From: Ferrigenium kumadai
Lineage (GTDB): Bacteria > Pseudomonadota > Gammaproteobacteria > Burkholderiales > Gallionellaceae
DNA: 64,000 nt
Direction of reading: 5' to 3'
NCBI RefSeq assembly: GCF_018324385.1
Contig: NZ_AP019536.1
Coordinates: 930,001 to 994,000, forward strand
The position numbers and the translations under genes were made by a program. The notes beneath the pieces were generated by a model. The model was given only the letters and a program-made list of their open reading frames with translations, searched no databases and was not told where the DNA came from. Every line of letters starts with the position of its first letter. Position 1 is the stretch's first letter. Shown piece after piece: positions 33,714 to 42,433 of the stretch.

Positions 33714-34037
33714 TTACTTCTGCGACAGGATGTATTGAACCATCGTCTTGACTTCGTCCGCTTTGGCTGTCTGCGGAGGCATCGGCATGCTGCCCCATGC
33801 GCCCTTGCCGCCCTTGGTTACCTTGGCGATCAACTGGGCTTCTGCATCGGCTTGGCCGCGATACTTGGCAGCCACATCCTTGTAAGAAGGGCCGACCACT
33901 TTCTTGTCGATTGCATGGCAGGCCAGGCAGTTGTTCTTCTTCAGCAGTGCGCCACCGTCCGCATCCGCAGCCATGGCTCCGCCTGCGTAAACAACACCGG
34001 CCACCAACATAGAAGTCATCAATTGAATCTTGCGCAT
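33714..34037 (-). CDS. Class I cytochrome c (c551-like), periplasmic
   Basis: 107 residues from the ATG 34037, which has AAGGA 6 bases upstream. A signal peptide (MTSMLVAGVVYAGGAMA) is followed by one haem c site CLACH and a methionine ligand region in GSMPMPPQ, the c551/c8 form of small soluble electron carriers. It is a lone gene on the reverse strand between arnB and arnC and has no obvious link to lipid A modification. It probably shuttles electrons in the periplasm to a terminal oxidase or reductase. Confidence 0.9.
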   Translation of the reverse strand: MRKIQLMTSMLVAGVVYAGGAMAADADGGALLKKNNCLACHAIDKKVVGPSYKDVAAKYRGQADAEAQLIAKVTKGGKGAWGSMPMPPQTAKADEVKTMVQYILSQK

Positions 34038-34241
34038 CTTGCTTCCTTTCATAATTAACAGATCAAATTTCTGCCACCAGCTTTGCGATTCGGATGTCCG
34101 GCGGTTTCCCGGGCCGGCAGCCAGGCCATGCAATCAGGCGACGCGAGTAGGATGACAGGATTTTGCCTATAGTTCCGGCCGGATTTGTAACAAGATTTGT
34201 AATTTCGCTAACTGCGCCCCATGCGGTAAAATGCCGCCCCT

Positions 34242-35327
34242 ATGAGCGCTCTCCAACTTTCAGTCGTCATTCCCGTCTATAACGAAGAGCAAGGTTTGCA
34301 GGCCTTGTTCGACCGTCTGTATCCGGCGCTGGACAAGCTCGGCATCGGCTACGAGGTACTGTTCGTCAACGACGGCAGCCGCGACCGTTCCGCCGCCATC
34401 CTGCGCGAGCAGTTCCAGAAGCGGCCCGAAGTGACGCGGGTGATCCTGTTCAACGGCAACTTCGGCCAGCACATGGCGATCATGGCTGCCTTCGAACATA
34501 GCCGCGGGCAGCGTGTGGTGACGCTGGACGCCGACCTGCAGAATCCGCCGGAGGATATCGGCCTGTTGCTGGCGAAGATGGACGAGGGCCACGATTACGT
34601 CGGTTCGATCCGCCGCCAGCGCAACGACAGTGCCTGGCGACACATCGCTTCGCGCGCCATGAACGGCTTGCGCGAGCGCATCACCCGTATCAAGATGACC
34701 GACCAGGGGTGCATGTTCCGCGCGTACGACCGCCATATCGTCGATGCGGTCAATAGTTGCAAGGAAGTGAGCACTTTCATCCCAGCACTGGCTTATACCT
34801 TCGCGCGCAATCCCGCCGAGGTGGTGGTGGGGCACGAGGAGCGCGCGGCAGGCGAATCCAAGTATTCGCTCTACAGCCTGATCCGTCTCAACTTCGACCT
34901 GATGACCAGTTTCTCGCTGGTGCCGTTGCAGATGTTCTCCATGATGGGGATGCTGATCTCGGTATTCTCCGGCCTGTTCTTCGTGTTCCTGGCGATACGC
35001 CGCTTGGTGATCGGCCCTGAAGCGGAAGGCCTGTTCACCCTGTTCGCATTGATGTTCTTCCTGATCGGCATCGCTCTGTTCGGCATCGGTTTGCTGGGTG
35101 AATACATCGGACGAATTTACCAGCAGGTGCGCCACCGGCCGCGCTACCTGATTGAGGCAGTTCTGGAGGAGCAGGAGAAGGGCAAGGGCAGGCGAGTGAA
35201 GAGTTCGCAGGCTGACGTAGTTGCGGGAGAGGTCAATCCCTTCGCCGTTGCCGAACCGAAAAAGAGAAAAGCCAAGGCCGCCGACGAAACAGCGCATCCA
35301 TCTTTGTTCTCGGACGCGCAGGAATGA
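34242..35327 (+). CDS. arnC: Undecaprenyl-phosphate L-Ara4FN transferase (GT2)
   Basis: 361 residues. The GT2 start VIPVYNEEQGLQALFDRL and the metal site DADLQNPPEDI are clear, and two membrane helices lie near residues 230-300. ArnC attaches 4-formamido-arabinose to undecaprenyl phosphate. E. coli ArnC has about 322 residues; here a charged tail rich in Lys and Glu follows the last helix. It overlaps the next gene by 4 bases, so arnC and the two arnA parts are one unit. A dolichol-phosphate-type transferase with another donor is less likely in this context. Confidence 0.88.
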   Translation: MSALQLSVVIPVYNEEQGLQALFDRLYPALDKLGIGYEVLFVNDGSRDRSAAILREQFQKRPEVTRVILFNGNFGQHMAIMAAFEHSRGQRVVTLDADLQNPPEDIGLLLAKMDEGHDYVGSIRRQRNDSAWRHIASRAMNGLRERITRIKMTDQGCMFRAYDRHIVDAVNSCKEVSTFIPALAYTFARNPAEVVVGHEERAAGESKYSLYSLIRLNFDLMTSFSLVPLQMFSMMGMLISVFSGLFFVFLAIRRLVIGPEAEGLFTLFALMFFLIGIALFGIGLLGEYIGRIYQQVRHRPRYLIEAVLEEQEKGKGRRVKSSQADVVAGEVNPFAVAEPKKRKAKAADETAHPSLFSDAQE

Positions 35328-36247
35328 GCCGAGCGGTTGTATTCGCCTACCATAACGTAGGATACCGTTGCTTGAATGTGCTGCTGGCGCACGGCGTGGA
35401 CGTGGCGCTGGTGGTGACGCACCGCGACAATCCTAATGAGAACATCTGGTTCGATAGCGTGCAGAAACTGGCCGAGTTGCACGGCATTCCGGTGATCACG
35501 CCGGACAATCCGAACGTGCCGGAAGTGGTGGGGCAGATTGCTGCACTGCAACCTGATTTCTTCTTCTCCTTCTACTACCGCGAGATGCTGAAAGCGCCGC
35601 TGCTGGCGATTCCCAAGCAGGGCGCGCTGAACATGCACGGTTCGCTGCTGCCGAAATATCGCGGGCGTGTACCGGTGAATTGGGCGATAATCCGCGGCGA
35701 GACGGAAACGGGCGCAACGCTGCATTACATGACCGAGAAGCCGGACAACGGCGACATCGTGGCGCAACAGGCCGTGCCCATCCTTCCCGACGATACTGCG
35801 CATGAGGTGTTCCAGAAGGTGACGGTGGCGGCAGAGATCGCGTTGAACGATGTGCTGCCCGCATTGCTGACGGGCAAGGCTCAAGCAGTGAAACAGGATT
35901 TGAGCAAGGGCGCCTACTTCGGTGGCCGTAGGCCGGAGGATGGCGTCATCGACTGGTCGCAGTCCGCGCAGCAGATACACAACCTGGTGCGCGCGGTGGC
36001 GCCCCCCTATCCGGGAGCGACGACTAAACTGTTGGGCAAACCCATGCGCATTCTGCAGACGCTGGTGACGAAATGCACGGCAGCGGGCGAGGAACAGCCC
36101 GCCTTTTATGTGAAGGAAGGCAAGGCGTACGCGATCTGCGGTAGCGGTGTGTTGCGCGTGGTGCGCTTCGAGCTGGATGGTGTCGAGATGAGCGCGGTGG
36201 AGTTCGCCGCAGAGCATGGCAACGCAAGATTTGAATTTAATTGTTAA
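35324..36247 (+). CDS. UDP-L-Ara4N formyltransferase (separate ArnA N-terminal function)
   Basis: 307 residues corresponding to the formyltransferase half of ArnA. The catalytic set is visible: N and H in LNMHGSLLPKYRGRVPVNWA and the Asp in KPDNGDIVAQQ. It formylates UDP-L-Ara4N with N10-formyltetrahydrofolate before transfer by ArnC. In E. coli this domain is fused to the dehydrogenase; here the latter is the next gene, 10 bases on. It overlaps arnC by 4 bases. Confidence 0.9.
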   Translation: MSRAVVFAYHNVGYRCLNVLLAHGVDVALVVTHRDNPNENIWFDSVQKLAELHGIPVITPDNPNVPEVVGQIAALQPDFFFSFYYREMLKAPLLAIPKQGALNMHGSLLPKYRGRVPVNWAIIRGETETGATLHYMTEKPDNGDIVAQQAVPILPDDTAHEVFQKVTVAAEIALNDVLPALLTGKAQAVKQDLSKGAYFGGRRPEDGVIDWSQSAQQIHNLVRAVAPPYPGATTKLLGKPMRILQTLVTKCTAAGEEQPAFYVKEGKAYAICGSGVLRVVRFELDGVEMSAVEFAAEHGNARFEFNC

Positions 36248-36257
36248 GGAAACGGTA

Positions 36258-37301
36258 ATGAAAAAGGTATTGATCCTCGGCGTGAACGGCTTCATCGGTC
36301 ACCATCTGTCCAACCGCATCTTGGCCACCACCGACTGGGAAGTCTATGGCATGGACATGAGCACCGACCGCATCTCCGACCTGATCGGCAAGCCGCGTTT
36401 CCATTTCTTCGAGGGCGATATCACCATCAATAAAGAGTGGGTCGAATACCACGTCAAGAAGTGTGACGTGATCCTGCCGCTGGTGGCGATCGCCACGCCG
36501 TCCACTTACGTGAAGCAACCGCTGCGCGTGTTCGAGCTGGACTTCGAAGCCAACCTGCCCATCGTGCGTGCTGCCGTGAAGTACAACAAACATCTGGTGT
36601 TCCCGTCGACTTCCGAAGTCTACGGCATGTGCCACGATGAAGAATTCGACCCGGACAATTCCGAACTGATCTGCGGCCCGATCAACAAGCCGCGCTGGAT
36701 CTACTCCAACTCCAAGCAGCTGATGGACCGCGTGATCTGGGGCTACGGCATGCAGGATAACCTGAACTTCACCCTGTTCCGTCCATTCAACTGGATCGGT
36801 GCCGGCCTGGATTCCATCAATACGCCGAAGGAAGGCAGCTCGCGCGTGGTGACCCAGTTCCTCGGCCACATCATCCGAGGCGAGAACATCAGCCTGGTCG
36901 ACGGCGGCCACCAGAAACGCGCCTTCACCTACATCGACGACGGCATCGACGCGCTGATGAAGATCATCGAGAACAAGAACGGCGTGGCCACCGGCAAGAT
37001 CTACAACATCGGCAATCCGACCAACAACTACGCCATCCGCGACCTGGCCGACATGATGCTGAAGCTGGCGAACGAGTACGCCGAGTACAAGGATTCCGCC
37101 AAGAAGGTGAAGATCGTCGAAACGACTTCCGCCGCTTACTACGGCAAGGGCTATCAGGACGTGCAGAACCGCGTGCCGAAGATCACCAACACCTGCGAAG
37201 AACTGGGCTGGAAACCGACCACCACCATGGCCGACACACTGCGCAAGATTTTCGACGCCTACCGCAACCAGATCGCCGAGGCGCGCGGCCTGGTGGATTA
37301 A
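36258..37301 (+). CDS. UDP-glucuronic acid decarboxylase (separate ArnA C-terminal function)
   Basis: 347 residues starting at ATG 36258 with AAGGA 7 bases upstream. A short-chain NAD enzyme with the nucleotide motif GVNGFIGHHL and the catalytic YSNSK. It oxidises and decarboxylates UDP-glucuronate to UDP-4-keto-arabinose, the substrate of ArnB. With the formyltransferase just upstream, the two functions of E. coli ArnA are present as separate adjacent genes. UDP-glucuronate would come from the Ugd encoded at 39757-40923. Confidence 0.92.
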   Translation: MKKVLILGVNGFIGHHLSNRILATTDWEVYGMDMSTDRISDLIGKPRFHFFEGDITINKEWVEYHVKKCDVILPLVAIATPSTYVKQPLRVFELDFEANLPIVRAAVKYNKHLVFPSTSEVYGMCHDEEFDPDNSELICGPINKPRWIYSNSKQLMDRVIWGYGMQDNLNFTLFRPFNWIGAGLDSINTPKEGSSRVVTQFLGHIIRGENISLVDGGHQKRAFTYIDDGIDALMKIIENKNGVATGKIYNIGNPTNNYAIRDLADMMLKLANEYAEYKDSAKKVKIVETTSAAYYGKGYQDVQNRVPKITNTCEELGWKPTTTMADTLRKIFDAYRNQIAEARGLVD

Positions 37302-37304
37302 TTT

Positions 37305-37363
37305 GTAGGGGCGCGATTTATCGCGGCCCGGTCACTATAGGGCGTGATGAATCACGCCCCTAC
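37305..37363. repeat. Palindromic element with GTAGGGGCG/CGCCCCTAC ends before arnD
   Basis: A 59-bp element with inverted ends GTAGGGGCG (37305-37313) and CGCCCCTAC (37355-37363). Inside are two smaller hairpins, GCGCGAT/ATCGCG and GGCGTGAT/ATCACGCC. It ends 5 bases before the arnD start codon. The same terminal motif occurs in the 31-bp palindrome inside mutL. Confidence 0.8.
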
Positions 37364-37368
37364 CGTAT

Positions 37369-38265
37369 ATGAAACAACTCGCCCTCAAAGTCGACGTCGA
37401 TACCTATCGCGGTACCCGGGAAGGGGTGCCGCGCCTGGTGGAAGTGCTGAAGCGCCATAACGCGCAAGCAACCTTCTTCTTTTCCCTCGGGCCGGACCAT
37501 ACCGGACGCGCAATCAAGCGCGTGTTTCGTCCCGGCTTCCTTGGTAAGGTGTCGCGTACCTCGGTGGTCGAGCATTACGGTATCAAGACGCTGTTGTATG
37601 GCACCTTGTTGCTGGGGCCGGATATCGGCAGGAAATGTGCCGACATCATGCGATCGGTGCGCGACGAAGGCTTTGAGACCGGCATACATTGCTACGACCA
37701 TATCCGCTGGCAGGATAACGTGGCTGGCAAGGATGCCGTGTGGACCGAGCGTGAACTACGGCTTGCGGTGGAACGCTATGTCGAGATCTTCGGCGAGGCG
37801 CCGCATGCCCATGCAGCAGCCGGCTGGCAGATGAATCGCCACGCGCTGCGCATGATGCAGCGCCTCGGCTTCGATTACAGTTCGGACACTCGCGGCACAC
37901 AACCTTTCATTCCGACCTGGAATGCCGAGATCATCGCCTGCCCCCAACTGCCTACCACCTTGCCGACGCTGGACGAACTCGTCGGGTGTGACGGCATTAC
38001 GCCGGAAAACGTGGCACAGCATGTGCTGGCGCTGACGGGCAACCCCTCCGCGACAGGCCATGTATACACCCTGCATGCCGAACTGGAAGGCGGCAAGTGG
38101 ATGCCGGCATTCGAGCAACTGCTGCAAGGCTGGCAGGCGCAGGGCTACGAGCTGGTGTCGATGCGCCAGTATCTGCAGGGGCTGGATGCAGGTGCGTTGC
38201 CGCGCCGTGAAGTCGCCCTGCGCGAGATAGAGGGACGCAGCGGAACACTGGCGGTCTCGCTCTAG
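37369..38265 (+). CDS. arnD: 4-deoxy-4-formamido-L-arabinose-phosphoundecaprenol deformylase
   Basis: A polysaccharide-deacetylase-fold protein of 298 residues (LALKVDVDTYRGTREGVPRL, with the metal residues D-x-D and the later HCYDH). ArnD removes the formyl group from undecaprenyl-phosphate-L-Ara4FN before flipping. It is the last arn gene. No ribosome site is visible because a palindromic repeat abuts the start codon; translation may depend on coupling or on unfolding of the hairpins. Confidence 0.9.
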   Translation: MKQLALKVDVDTYRGTREGVPRLVEVLKRHNAQATFFFSLGPDHTGRAIKRVFRPGFLGKVSRTSVVEHYGIKTLLYGTLLLGPDIGRKCADIMRSVRDEGFETGIHCYDHIRWQDNVAGKDAVWTERELRLAVERYVEIFGEAPHAHAAAGWQMNRHALRMMQRLGFDYSSDTRGTQPFIPTWNAEIIACPQLPTTLPTLDELVGCDGITPENVAQHVLALTGNPSATGHVYTLHAELEGGKWMPAFEQLLQGWQAQGYELVSMRQYLQGLDAGALPRREVALREIEGRSGTLAVSL

Positions 38266-38326
38266 ACATATAGCGCATCACCGCATTCGCAGGTATATTG
38301 GCACCCAACTACAGGCGGGGTGCGAT

Positions 38327-39169
38327 ATGTCTGATAACAAGGAACTGGAACGTTGGGTCTCGGTGCTTTCCCGTGCGGACTTGCCGGTGCTGAAACAGAC
38401 CGCGCGCGACCTTGCCGAGTTGCGCGAGGACGAGGACAGGCTCACGGCGGGTTCCATCGCCAATGTCATCGCCCGCGATCCCATGATGACCGTCAAGCTG
38501 CTGCGCTATCTCCAGCAGCACAAGCACCGGGTGCAAACCGCCGAAGTCGTCCAGGTCGAGCAGGCCCTGCTGATGCTGGGGGTCGAACCTTTCTTTAATA
38601 ACGTCTCGCCTCAGCCCGTGGCGGAAGAGATGCTCAGGTCGCACATCGTGGCGCTGCCGCCGATGCTACGTGTCATCCACCGTTCCCATCGAGCCTCCGA
38701 ATATGCCAAGGACTGGGCGGTGCGCCTGCGCGACCTGCATTACGAAGAGGTACGCATCGCCGCACTGCTGCATGACATCAGCGAAATATTGATGTGGTGC
38801 TTCGCGCCGGACCAGATGCTGAAGATTCGCGACATGCAGCAGAAAGACAAGGCGCTGCGCAGCCGCGATGTCCAGCAGCAAGTGCTGGGCTTCGCGCTGG
38901 CCGATCTGCAAAAAGAACTGGCCCTGCAATGGGGCTTGCCTGAACTGCTGCTGATCCTGATGAACGACTCCAGCGCCAACCAGCCGCGCGTGCGCAACGT
39001 GGTGCTGGCGGTCAATCTGGCGCGCCACTCGGCCAACGGCTGGGATGACGCCGCCCTGCCGGACGACTACAAGGATATCGGTGAACTGTTGCGTATTCCC
39101 GCTGCCCAAGTGATGGTGATGCTGGAGGCTGAGGCGGGCATCGCCTGCGACCTCAGCAATCCGCACTGA
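38327..39169 (+). CDS. HDOD-domain protein
   Basis: 280 residues with one HDOD domain, a catalytically inactive relative of HD hydrolases used in signalling. Recognisable parts are LPVLKQTARDLAELREDED near the N-terminus, VIARDPMMTVKLLRYLQ and the degenerate HD-like segment ALLHDISEILMWC. HDOD proteins often act with c-di-GMP networks or regulate motility and competence. No second domain is seen. It is followed by a hemerythrin gene on the same strand. Confidence 0.85.
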   Translation: MSDNKELERWVSVLSRADLPVLKQTARDLAELREDEDRLTAGSIANVIARDPMMTVKLLRYLQQHKHRVQTAEVVQVEQALLMLGVEPFFNNVSPQPVAEEMLRSHIVALPPMLRVIHRSHRASEYAKDWAVRLRDLHYEEVRIAALLHDISEILMWCFAPDQMLKIRDMQQKDKALRSRDVQQQVLGFALADLQKELALQWGLPELLLILMNDSSANQPRVRNVVLAVNLARHSANGWDDAALPDDYKDIGELLRIPAAQVMVMLEAEAGIACDLSNPH

Positions 39170-39189
39170 ATTTTTTCGTTTTACCCGTT

Positions 39190-39197
39190 GGGGGGGG
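39190..39197. repeat. Run of eight G upstream of the hemerythrin gene
   Basis: Eight consecutive G lie about 35 bases before the hemerythrin start codon. Slippage here could change promoter or leader spacing, but no promoter is clearly identified. Confidence 0.5.
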
Positions 39198-39231
39198 CTG
39201 CCGGGTTGAGCGTTGATTCGTGGAGGGAAAT

Positions 39232-39723
39232 ATGGGAACTACGCCTGTATGGCGGCTGGACTGGGACGAGAGTCTGAGTATGTGCATTCCCGAGATCGAT
39301 AGCGAACACAGACGCTTCATTCGCCTGGTCAATGACCTGAACGAGGCTATCGTGGATCGACTGGGGCGGGCCGAGATACAGAAAAGGATGCAGCGTATTC
39401 TGGATGACGCTGTTGAACATTTTGCCCATGAAGAGGCGTTGTTCAGGAAGTGGCACTACCCCAATGCCGAAGAGCATGCGATGAAACATGCCGCCGTGAC
39501 CCAGGCGTTGCACGACATCATGAGTCAATTCAACCACGACGGTTCGGAGTACGAGTGGGTTTCCGCCGGACTGAAAGTAAAACAGGCGCTGGTCGACCAC
39601 CTGTTAAACGAGGATATGAAGTACCGCGACTACTGCTGCATCAAACGTGAACTAACGGAAGCGCGGTGCGAGCAGTGCCCGAGCCGGAAAGCGTCCGATC
39701 AGCCGGATCAGGTTGCCGGTTAG
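39232..39723 (+). CDS. Bacteriohemerythrin
   Basis: 163 residues starting at ATG 39232 with GGAGGG upstream; a GTG at 39220 would add four. The di-iron ligands are visible in order: IDSEHRRF, VEHFAHEEALF, HYPNAEEHAMKH and VDHLLNEDMKYRDYC. Single-domain bacterial hemerythrins bind oxygen or act as oxygen or iron sensors or buffers, often in microaerophilic or motile bacteria. A Cys-rich tail (CCIKRELTEARCEQC) is added after the last ligand, which is not standard. Confidence 0.92.
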   Translation: MGTTPVWRLDWDESLSMCIPEIDSEHRRFIRLVNDLNEAIVDRLGRAEIQKRMQRILDDAVEHFAHEEALFRKWHYPNAEEHAMKHAAVTQALHDIMSQFNHDGSEYEWVSAGLKVKQALVDHLLNEDMKYRDYCCIKRELTEARCEQCPSRKASDQPDQVAG

Positions 39724-39756
39724 GCGGCAACCGTCGCATGTTTCGCCAGAGCCGAC

Positions 39757-40923
39757 TTAGTCCTTGCCGAACAAATCACGACTAAAAACCTTGCCAGCCA
39801 CGTCCCGGATATCGTCGGTGATGCGGTTGGCAACGATGATGTCGGCCTCTTTCTTGAACTGCGCCAGGTCGTTCACCACTCTGGAGTGGAAAAAGTCCGG
39901 CTCCTTGAGCGCGGGTTCATAGACGATGACCTCGATGCCCTTTGCCTTGATGCGTTTCATGATGCCCTGGATGCTGGAAGAGCGGAAGTTGTCTGACCCG
40001 CTCTTCATGACTAGGCGGTGAATGCCGACCACCTTCGGGTTGCGCTTGATGATGCTTTCCGCAATGAAATCCTTGCGCGTCGTGTTGGACTCGACGATGG
40101 CGTGGATCAGGTTTTGCGGGACGTCCCGGTAATTGGCCAGAAGTTGTTTCGTGTCCTTGGGCAGGCAGTAGCCGCCGTAGCCGAACGACGGGTTGTTGTA
40201 GTGATCGCCGATTCGCGGATCGAGGCTTACCCCCTGAATGATCTGCCGCGTATCCAGCCCGTGGGTCGCGGCATAAGTGTCGAGTTCGTTGAAGTAGGCC
40301 ACGCGCATGGCGAGGTAGGTGTTGGCGAAGAGCTTGATCGCTTCGGCCTCGGTCGAGTCGGTAAACAGGGTCGGGATGTCACGCTTGACTGCGCCTTGCT
40401 TCAGCAGATTCGCGAAGATCTCCGCGCGCTTGGAGCGTTCGCCGACAACGATGCGAGAGGGATGCAGGTTGTCATACAGCGCCCGGCCTTCGCGCAGGAA
40501 CTCCGGCGAGAAGATCAGATTGTCGCACTTGAATCTGGCACGGGCATTGACCGTGTATCCGACCGGAATGGTGGACTTGATTACCATCACTGCCTGCGGG
40601 TTGATGCTCAGGACATCCTGAATGACCGCCTCGATCGAACGGGTGTTGAAGTAGTTGGTGTCGGGGTCGTAGTCCGTCGGCGTGGCGATGATGACATAGT
40701 CTGCCCCGGCGTAGGCTTCGCGCTTGTCCAGCGTGGCCTTGAAGTTGAGCGTCTTGTGCTGCAGGTAATCCTCGATCTCTACATCTTCGATGGGGGATTG
40801 CTTGCGATTGAGCATCTCGACCTTTTCAGGGACGATATCGAGAGCAACGACTTCGTTATGCTGGGCAAGCAGAATGGCGTTGGAAAGGCCTACGTAACCG
40901 GTACCGGCAATGGCGATCTTCAT
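39757..40923 (-). CDS. ugd: UDP-glucose 6-dehydrogenase
   Basis: 388 residues, the size of E. coli Ugd. The NAD motif [19 protein letters not shown] starts the protein and the catalytic cysteine is in [16 protein letters not shown]. It oxidises UDP-glucose twice to UDP-glucuronate, the precursor for UDP-L-Ara4N made by the arn genes at 30-38 kb. The gene is convergent with that block. UDP-glucuronate may also feed exopolysaccharide. Confidence 0.95.
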   Translation of the reverse strand: MKIAIAGTGYVGLSNAILLAQHNEVVALDIVPEKVEMLNRKQSPIEDVEIEDYLQHKTLNFKATLDKREAYAGADYVIIATPTDYDPDTNYFNTRSIEAVIQDVLSINPQAVMVIKSTIPVGYTVNARARFKCDNLIFSPEFLREGRALYDNLHPSRIVVGERSKRAEIFANLLKQGAVKRDIPTLFTDSTEAEAIKLFANTYLAMRVAYFNELDTYAATHGLDTRQIIQGVSLDPRIGDHYNNPSFGYGGYCLPKDTKQLLANYRDVPQNLIHAIVESNTTRKDFIAESIIKRNPKVVGIHRLVMKSGSDNFRSSSIQGIMKRIKAKGIEVIVYEPALKEPDFFHSRVVNDLAQFKKEADIIVANRITDDIRDVAGKVFSRDLFGKD

Positions 40924-40995
40924 GGATTGAACGTTAGCGCGCTATAAAAATTATGGCGCGCATTATGCCGCAGAATGAGCAAGGGCGTCAGCCGC

Positions 40996-41385
40996 CTACA
41001 CGCTGGCCAGCGCCCGCTGGATCTTCATATCGGCCTCGCGGGCCAGTTCTGTGAGCTTTGCGTCGCCGAGGATGTGCATCATGCCCGACGGGGCGGCGAG
41101 CTCCACCGAGATCCTGCCAGGCGCGATCTCGCGGATCACCGCGTTGCATGGCAACAGGCTCGCGACGTCACTATTCGCGGTGTAGGCCTCGTAGGCCAGC
41201 ATGGGATTGCACGCGCCGAGGATCACCGTCGGGACGATGTCCTTGCCGGTCTTCTCCTTGATCTTGCTGTGCATGTCGATGCGCGTCAGGATGCCGAAAC
41301 CTTCGGCGCCCAGCGCCCTGGTGGTGCGCTCGACGGCATGGTCGACGGTATCCGCGATCTCGCGTTTGAAATTGATGGCGGTCAT
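40996..41385 (-). CDS. DUF302-family protein
   Basis: 129 residues with a strong AAAGGAGG site before the ATG. The family pattern is clear: EGFGILTRIDMHSKIKEKTG and the conserved VILGACNPMLAYEA, then ASLLPCNAVIREI. DUF302 proteins are small cytosolic or periplasmic proteins of unknown biochemical role; this one has no signal peptide. The stop is 11 bases from miaA sequence but both genes are on the same strand, so it probably is the last gene of a mutL-MFS-miaA-DUF302 run. Confidence 0.85.
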   Translation of the reverse strand: MTAINFKREIADTVDHAVERTTRALGAEGFGILTRIDMHSKIKEKTGKDIVPTVILGACNPMLAYEAYTANSDVASLLPCNAVIREIAPGRISVELAAPSGMMHILGDAKLTELAREADMKIQRALASV

Positions 41386-41400
41386 GGTGTCCTCCTTTCG

Positions 41401-42345
41401 TTAGAAGTGGGCGATTCTCGCCTGTTCAATGGTATGTACGACACGTTGAAAGAGATCCGGTTGCAGGCAATCCAGTTCGACGTTGTCCGGCATCGAGCGC
41501 AGCCAGGTGAGTTGACGTTTCGCCAACTGACGCGTGGCGGCGATGCCGGTCTCCTGCAGCTGGCCTTCGTCGATCTCGCCGTCGATGTACTGCCAGGCCT
41601 GGCGGTAGCCGACGCAGCGCATCGAGGGCAGGTCGTGGTGCAAGGGGTATTTGCCGCGCAGCGCTCGCACTTCTTCGATCAGGCCATCCTTGAGCATCTG
41701 CTGGAAGCGCACGGCGATGCGTTGGTGCAGCGTGCTGCGCTCGCTTGGTACCAGCGCGATGGACAGGATGTCGTAAGGAAGCTCGTGCTGCGTCTGCTGT
41801 TTCAGCAGTTCCGACATCGGCTGACCGCTGAGGCGGTAGATCTCCATCGCGCGCTGGATGCGCTGTGTGTCGGTGGGAGCGAGGCGCGCGGCTGTTTCTG
41901 CATCCACTTCGGCGAGCCGGCGGTGCAGGTGCACGATGCCGTGCTGCGCGATCTCGGCGTCGAGTTCGGCGCGCACGGCGGCATCGGCCTGCGGCAGCGG
42001 GCTCAGGCCCTCGCGTAGCGCTTTGAAGTACAGCATGGTGCCGCCTACCAGCAGCGGTATCTTGCCGCGCGCGGTGATGTCCGCTATCAGCCGTAACGCA
42101 TCGTGGCGGAAGGCGGCGGCGGAATAGGCCTCGGTGGGATTGATGATGTCGATCAGGTGGTGCGGCGCACGGGCGAGGGTGGCGGCATCCGGCTTTGCTG
42201 TGCCGATGTCCATGTCGCGATACACCAGCGCGGAATCCACGCTGATGAGTTCCACCGGCAGGCGTTGCGCGAGTTCAACCGCCACGCCGGTCTTGCCGCT
42301 GGCGGTGGGGCCCATGAGGAAAATGGCTGGGGGCTGAGTCTTCAT
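41401..42345 (-). CDS. miaA: tRNA dimethylallyltransferase
   Basis: 314 residues from the ATG 42345; the frame is open upstream, without a matching family sequence. MiaA adds a dimethylallyl group to A37 of tRNAs reading U-starting codons. The P-loop [14 protein letters not shown] is at residues 9-22, with [18 protein letters not shown] as substrate site and [16 protein letters not shown] near residue 240. It is usually next to mutL (mutL-miaA-hfq in gammaproteobacteria); here an MFS gene lies between them and hfq is absent. Confidence 0.95.
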   Translation of the reverse strand: MKTQPPAIFLMGPTASGKTGVAVELAQRLPVELISVDSALVYRDMDIGTAKPDAATLARAPHHLIDIINPTEAYSAAAFRHDALRLIADITARGKIPLLVGGTMLYFKALREGLSPLPQADAAVRAELDAEIAQHGIVHLHRRLAEVDAETAARLAPTDTQRIQRAMEIYRLSGQPMSELLKQQTQHELPYDILSIALVPSERSTLHQRIAVRFQQMLKDGLIEEVRALRGKYPLHHDLPSMRCVGYRQAWQYIDGEIDEGQLQETGIAATRQLAKRQLTWLRSMPDNVELDCLQPDLFQRVVHTIEQARIAHF

Positions 42346-42433
42346 GTAGGAGTACCCCCTGCGTGCGATTGATCTTCCCAGTCGCGAGCTGGGTTCGCTC
42401 CTGCTGTGGATTGGGTTGTCGGATGGTTCAGAT
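42346..42433 (-). other. miaA-MFS intergenic region with a hairpin
   Basis: This 88-base gap holds a CCCAG-TCGCGAG-CTGGG hairpin and flanking GTAGGAG/GCTCCTGC ends, resembling the short palindromic elements found elsewhere in the window. No gene is seen. Confidence 0.4.
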
